NCBI RefSeq assembly: GCF_035046505.1
Contig: NC_089821.1
Span: 55,088,256-55,152,255 of the forward strand
DNA from: Tiliqua scincoides
Lineage: Eukaryota > Chordata > Lepidosauria > Squamata > Scincidae
DNA: 64,000 bases
Reading direction: 5' to 3'
Numbering within the stretch: position 1 is the stretch's first letter; every line of letters starts with the position of its first letter. Positions 61,387 to 64,000 of this stretch are shown here, piece after piece. Under the pieces are notes generated by a model that saw only the letters and a program-made list of their open reading frames with translations, did not search any database and had not been told where the DNA came from. The translations under genes and the position numbers were made by a program.

Positions 61387-61476
61387 AGGATTATCCTATG
61401 CATAACTATTCAGAAGTAAATCTCAGTAAATTCAATGGGCTCTTCTCCCAGTTATACTAGTATGGGATTGCAGCCC
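61387..61476. repeat. Palindromic MITE (CAATCCTATGCA family), old copy
   Basis: GGATTATCCTATGCATAAC ... TTCAATGGGCTCTTCTCCC ... TATGGGATTGCAGCCC. More diverged than the copies near CD81. Confidence 0.72.
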
Positions 61477-62333
61477 AAGAAATCCAGGTTAATGACTAGG
61501 AACATATCCTTCCACCTTCCACCAAGGCTTTCTCCGTCTCAGTCCCATGGTTCACTTGTATTGATCAAAGAAGTTCCATCCAGAGTGCTATGATGCTGGT
61601 GTTGATTGCAATGCTAGTATTACTATATCCAGAAACAATGTGGAACAGCCACATCCAAGAATAGATTCTTAAAGTGGGGCCTGATAACTACCTCTTTCAA
61701 CAGAGCTGGCATCTGGTCTTCTTCGAAGGGTGCATTTTATAACCTCAACCAGCCATGGTACCTGCTAGCTTTCATCAGCCAAGTGGAACAAGTGTCAAGA
61801 GCACAGGTGGTCATGTATTCCTCTCTCATCATTTGGTCAGTTTTAGAGGTAAAAACAGATCAAAATGTATTAATGCAATTGGGTCAACATGGTTTACTAT
61901 GTCAACCTTTGGAATATATGCTGCTCTAACTTTTGAGGCAGGTCTGGTTGATTTTATCCACAAAACGTCTTCTGAAAGCTGTCACAGCTTGCTGATATTG
62001 GCTTGATATTTGTTCGAATAAGCCAGGATAAGTATGCAGTCTTCCTCCACCCATTTCACAGATACCATCTTAACATCTGTCTCATTTTAATTTTTCTTCT
62101 TTGTGTGGATAAAAGCAAAGAAAATGAGGGGTTAAGCGCCTGCTACCACAAAGTACAATAACTCTGGTCTCTGAAGAGTACTACTATTGATATGTGCATA
62201 CCCATAAAAAAGGAGAACACAGCTGGCAGTGAAATGTAAAGCCTAAAGGCCTCTGTTTCAATGAAATAGCTGGAAGAATTATTTAATAAGGTTTAGGTCC
62301 CTCTCAAGGTTTAGGTCCCCATCAAGTAGCTAA

Positions 62334-62513
62334 GGGCGCAATCCTAACCAACTTTCCAGCACTGGCATAGCTGTGATAGTGGGGTATGTGCTGCATCCTG
62401 CAGTTGGGGGGCAGTCATGAAGGCCTCCTCAAGGTAAGGCAATGTTTATTCCCTTACCTAGGAGTTGTGTTGCCCTTATGTCAGTGCTGGAAAGTTGGGT
62501 TAGGACTGTGGCC
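62334..62513. mobile_element. PIF/Harbinger-like MITE with TAA duplication
   Basis: TAA lies on both sides (62331-62333 and 62514-62516). Ends GGGCGCAATCCTAACCAACT and GGGTTAGGACTGTGGCC. It sits 162 bases downstream of the TSPAN32 84-base exon. Confidence 0.83.
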
Positions 62514-62674
62514 TAACTTGTCCCCTGTCCTGTGACTTGTCTGTAAATCTTTTAGTTGAACCAAATTCTCTAAATGCTCTAAACTCTCTAAACTGCTCCC
62601 ATCTATAGAAATGATCAGATCTCTGCTTGAACAGATTCTAAAAAGTGGGAAGATGCTGAAATATACACCATTAC

Positions 62675-62758
62675 CATGATTATAATTGTGATGGTCATCA
62701 GTATGAAGACAAAGCTCATGTGCTTTTTCAAGAAGTTCTGGATCTCTTGAAGGCAATC
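62675..62758 (-). CDS. TSPAN32: TSPAN32 tetraspanin, penultimate coding exon
   Basis: On the minus strand, after an acceptor ending ATAATGCAG, 28 codons read DCLQEIQNFLKKHMSFVFIL then MTITIIIM, followed by a GTAATG donor. It aligns with human TSPAN32 EDCLQGIRSFLRTHQQVASS. The 84-base, phase-0 exon has the same size as the equivalent CD81 exon (DCHQKIDELF...VIM), covering the last large-loop cysteine and most of TM4. That cysteine (second codon) is a conserved disulphide residue of tetraspanin large loops. The donor is weak at +5 and +6. The frame is masked by a longer spurious frame. Gene order and strand next to CD81 match mammals. Upstream exons are not in the window. Confidence 0.92.
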
Positions 62759-64000
62759 CTGCATTATGAGAAAAACAGCTTTAAGAACTGGAAGGAGCTT
62801 TAATAAATTAAAATTATTTTTATGGTCAAGTTCACCTGTGACTACTGATTCTTAACAGACATTATCTGCACAACAAAAGGCTATTTTAGCTTTCTGCTTT
62901 CAACTGAGAAGAAATAATTTCAAAAGGAAAACAAACTAGGTTCAGTCTGAATATTTTTTTAATGTGCCCATTATTTTTTTTATATGGGGATGGATCAATT
63001 TGTTCTATATGTTGAAGTCACTGACAGTGCTTTTTAAAGCACCAGTAACACTCATACATGGGGAAAAACAATCATGGGTGGGGATCCAGTGTTCTGGCCA
63101 ATGGAACTTCTGTGCAATTCAGTGGTGAAAAGATGACTGAGGCAAAAGGTGCACCAAAGTTCAGTGAAAAGTGCTCAAGAAACAAAACAGGCAGTTTGAA
63201 TTGGGACTTGCTATGCTAAAACACTCACTCTTGAACCATATAGGGGAAATTCTACCACTAACAGGTGCACACAATGCAACTCTCAGAGGAACCTGGGAGG
63301 TGGAAAGGAAGATTTTGGGGTAGAGGGAAAGAAGAAGGGGGCAAAAGTCAAGGGGATTAATAGGAAGGAAAGAAAGGGTACAGGCAGTTCAGTGTGTGGA
63401 CAAAGGCTGCAGGTGGGAGAGGCTCTCTGTAGCCTGAACCAAGGACTATAAGCAAAGGGTGAGCCTAAGAACAGGCTGTGAAAGCATTTCATTCATGGGC
63501 AGTGGGGGAGCTATATCTCTTAACTGATGCACGTAAGTTTCCAGAGATAATCTAACTGGAATCTCCAACTGAAAAGTGCTATTTTCAGAAGAGCTATGTC
63601 AAGGCAATGCGTGGAAGGAGTCTTGAGGCTGATATTAGGTCTCCAACAAGCAGGTAAAAAGCAGTCAAAGCTCCCTCACAGAATGACACACACACGCAGC
63701 AACACAATCAGAGATGAGAGATAGAGACAGCCCTATTCAGGACTGGGCTGCCAGGTGGTATGAAGTCACTTCCACTGTCATAAAATGGCTGCCAAAGGTG
63801 CACACAGTGCACTATCAGGAGCATTTCTGCAAGTGCTTCCTCAAGAGGCAGCAGTATTCCATCACCAGAGCCTGCTGTAGCTATTGAAGCTGTTAAGTCA
63901 GTGATAGGGGCAGGGGATAGGCACAGAGGGGGAAAGACTGGGTAACTGGGCAGTGCCATCAGTAGGATTCATGTCACCTGGTGCGGGAGGCCTGCGCATC
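62759..64000 (-). other. TSPAN32: TSPAN32 upstream intron (partial)
   Basis: I searched the minus strand here for the large-loop exon with the CCG motif and did not find it, so the preceding exon should lie beyond base 64000. About 63940-64000 resembles the start of a DNA-transposon-like repeat (GTCACCTGGTGCGGGAGG). Otherwise I see nothing I can name. Confidence 0.55.

Larger units (their letters stand above)
58546..62674 (-). other. TSPAN32: Last TSPAN32 intron
   Basis: 4,129 bases between the donor GTAATG below 62675 and the acceptor CCTAG above 58545. It holds a possible GCCCAATCC-ended element at about 58706-59296, another at about 59915-60428 (with a C-run at 60345-60358), MITEs at 61069, 61387 and 62334, and AT-rich sequence elsewhere that I do not recognise (about 59300-59900, 60430-61060 and 61480-62330). 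Confidence 0.8.

Noticed and set aside
62481-62756. 91-codon minus-strand ORF over the TSPAN32 penultimate exon
   Set aside because: It runs through the exon in the wrong frame and into the intron and a MITE. The tetraspanin frame has correct splice sites and 84-base length.
1-64000. CRISPR-like or novel system suggested by repeated palindromes
   Set aside because: The repeats are dispersed transposons with target duplications, differ in spacing, and lie in a vertebrate locus with known synteny.

Overview
This window is vertebrate nuclear DNA, most likely from a squamate reptile (lizard or snake). The repeats point there: CR1, L2 and RTE-like LINEs, MIR-type CORE-SINEs, and very many hAT, PIF/Harbinger-like and Tigger-like miniature transposons of kinds common in lizard genomes. 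I cannot name the species. Only four coding exons are supported, about 360 coding bases in 64 kb. Nothing here looks bacterial, and I saw no CRISPR array, tRNA or rRNA gene, and no LTR or retroviral element that I could defend.

The genes are two tetraspanins, both on the minus strand and in the same head-to-tail order as on human 11p15.5. CD81 exon 1 (42599-42664) lies in a CpG-rich promoter region, and exon 2 (3987-4101) is 38.5 kb away. The remaining CD81 exons would lie to the left of the window. To the right are two TSPAN32 (PHEMX) coding exons: an 84-base exon at 62675-62758 and the terminal exon at 58450-58545, which carries the stop codon. Earlier TSPAN32 exons would lie beyond base 64000. 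In both genes the reading frame, splice sites and phases fit the tetraspanin exon plan.

Layout by region: 1-3986 is CD81 intron 2 (partial). 3987-4101 is CD81 exon 2. 4102-42598 is CD81 intron 1, a long repeat sink. About 42190-43110 is the CpG-rich CD81 promoter and exon 1. About 43140-57850 is the spacer between the genes, with arrays of small palindromic MITEs, a broken LINE ORF1 with an SGNH esterase domain, and hAT elements. About 57850-58545 is the TSPAN32 3' UTR and last exon. 58546-62674 is the last TSPAN32 intron. 62675-62758 is the penultimate exon, and 62759-64000 is more intron.

The richest structure is the transposon archaeology: hAT insertions nested in other hATs with matching 8-base target duplications, a CR1 LINE inside a hAT MITE, an RTE-like LINE tail inside another hAT, a full-length SINE-like element sharing its 3' tail with that RTE-like LINE, and a 564-base foldback hAT. 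I did not find a convincing new biological system. The most useful biological points are the TSPAN32 exons, which are read in a frame hidden by longer spurious ORFs, the short TSPAN32 tail, and the divergent small extracellular loop of CD81.
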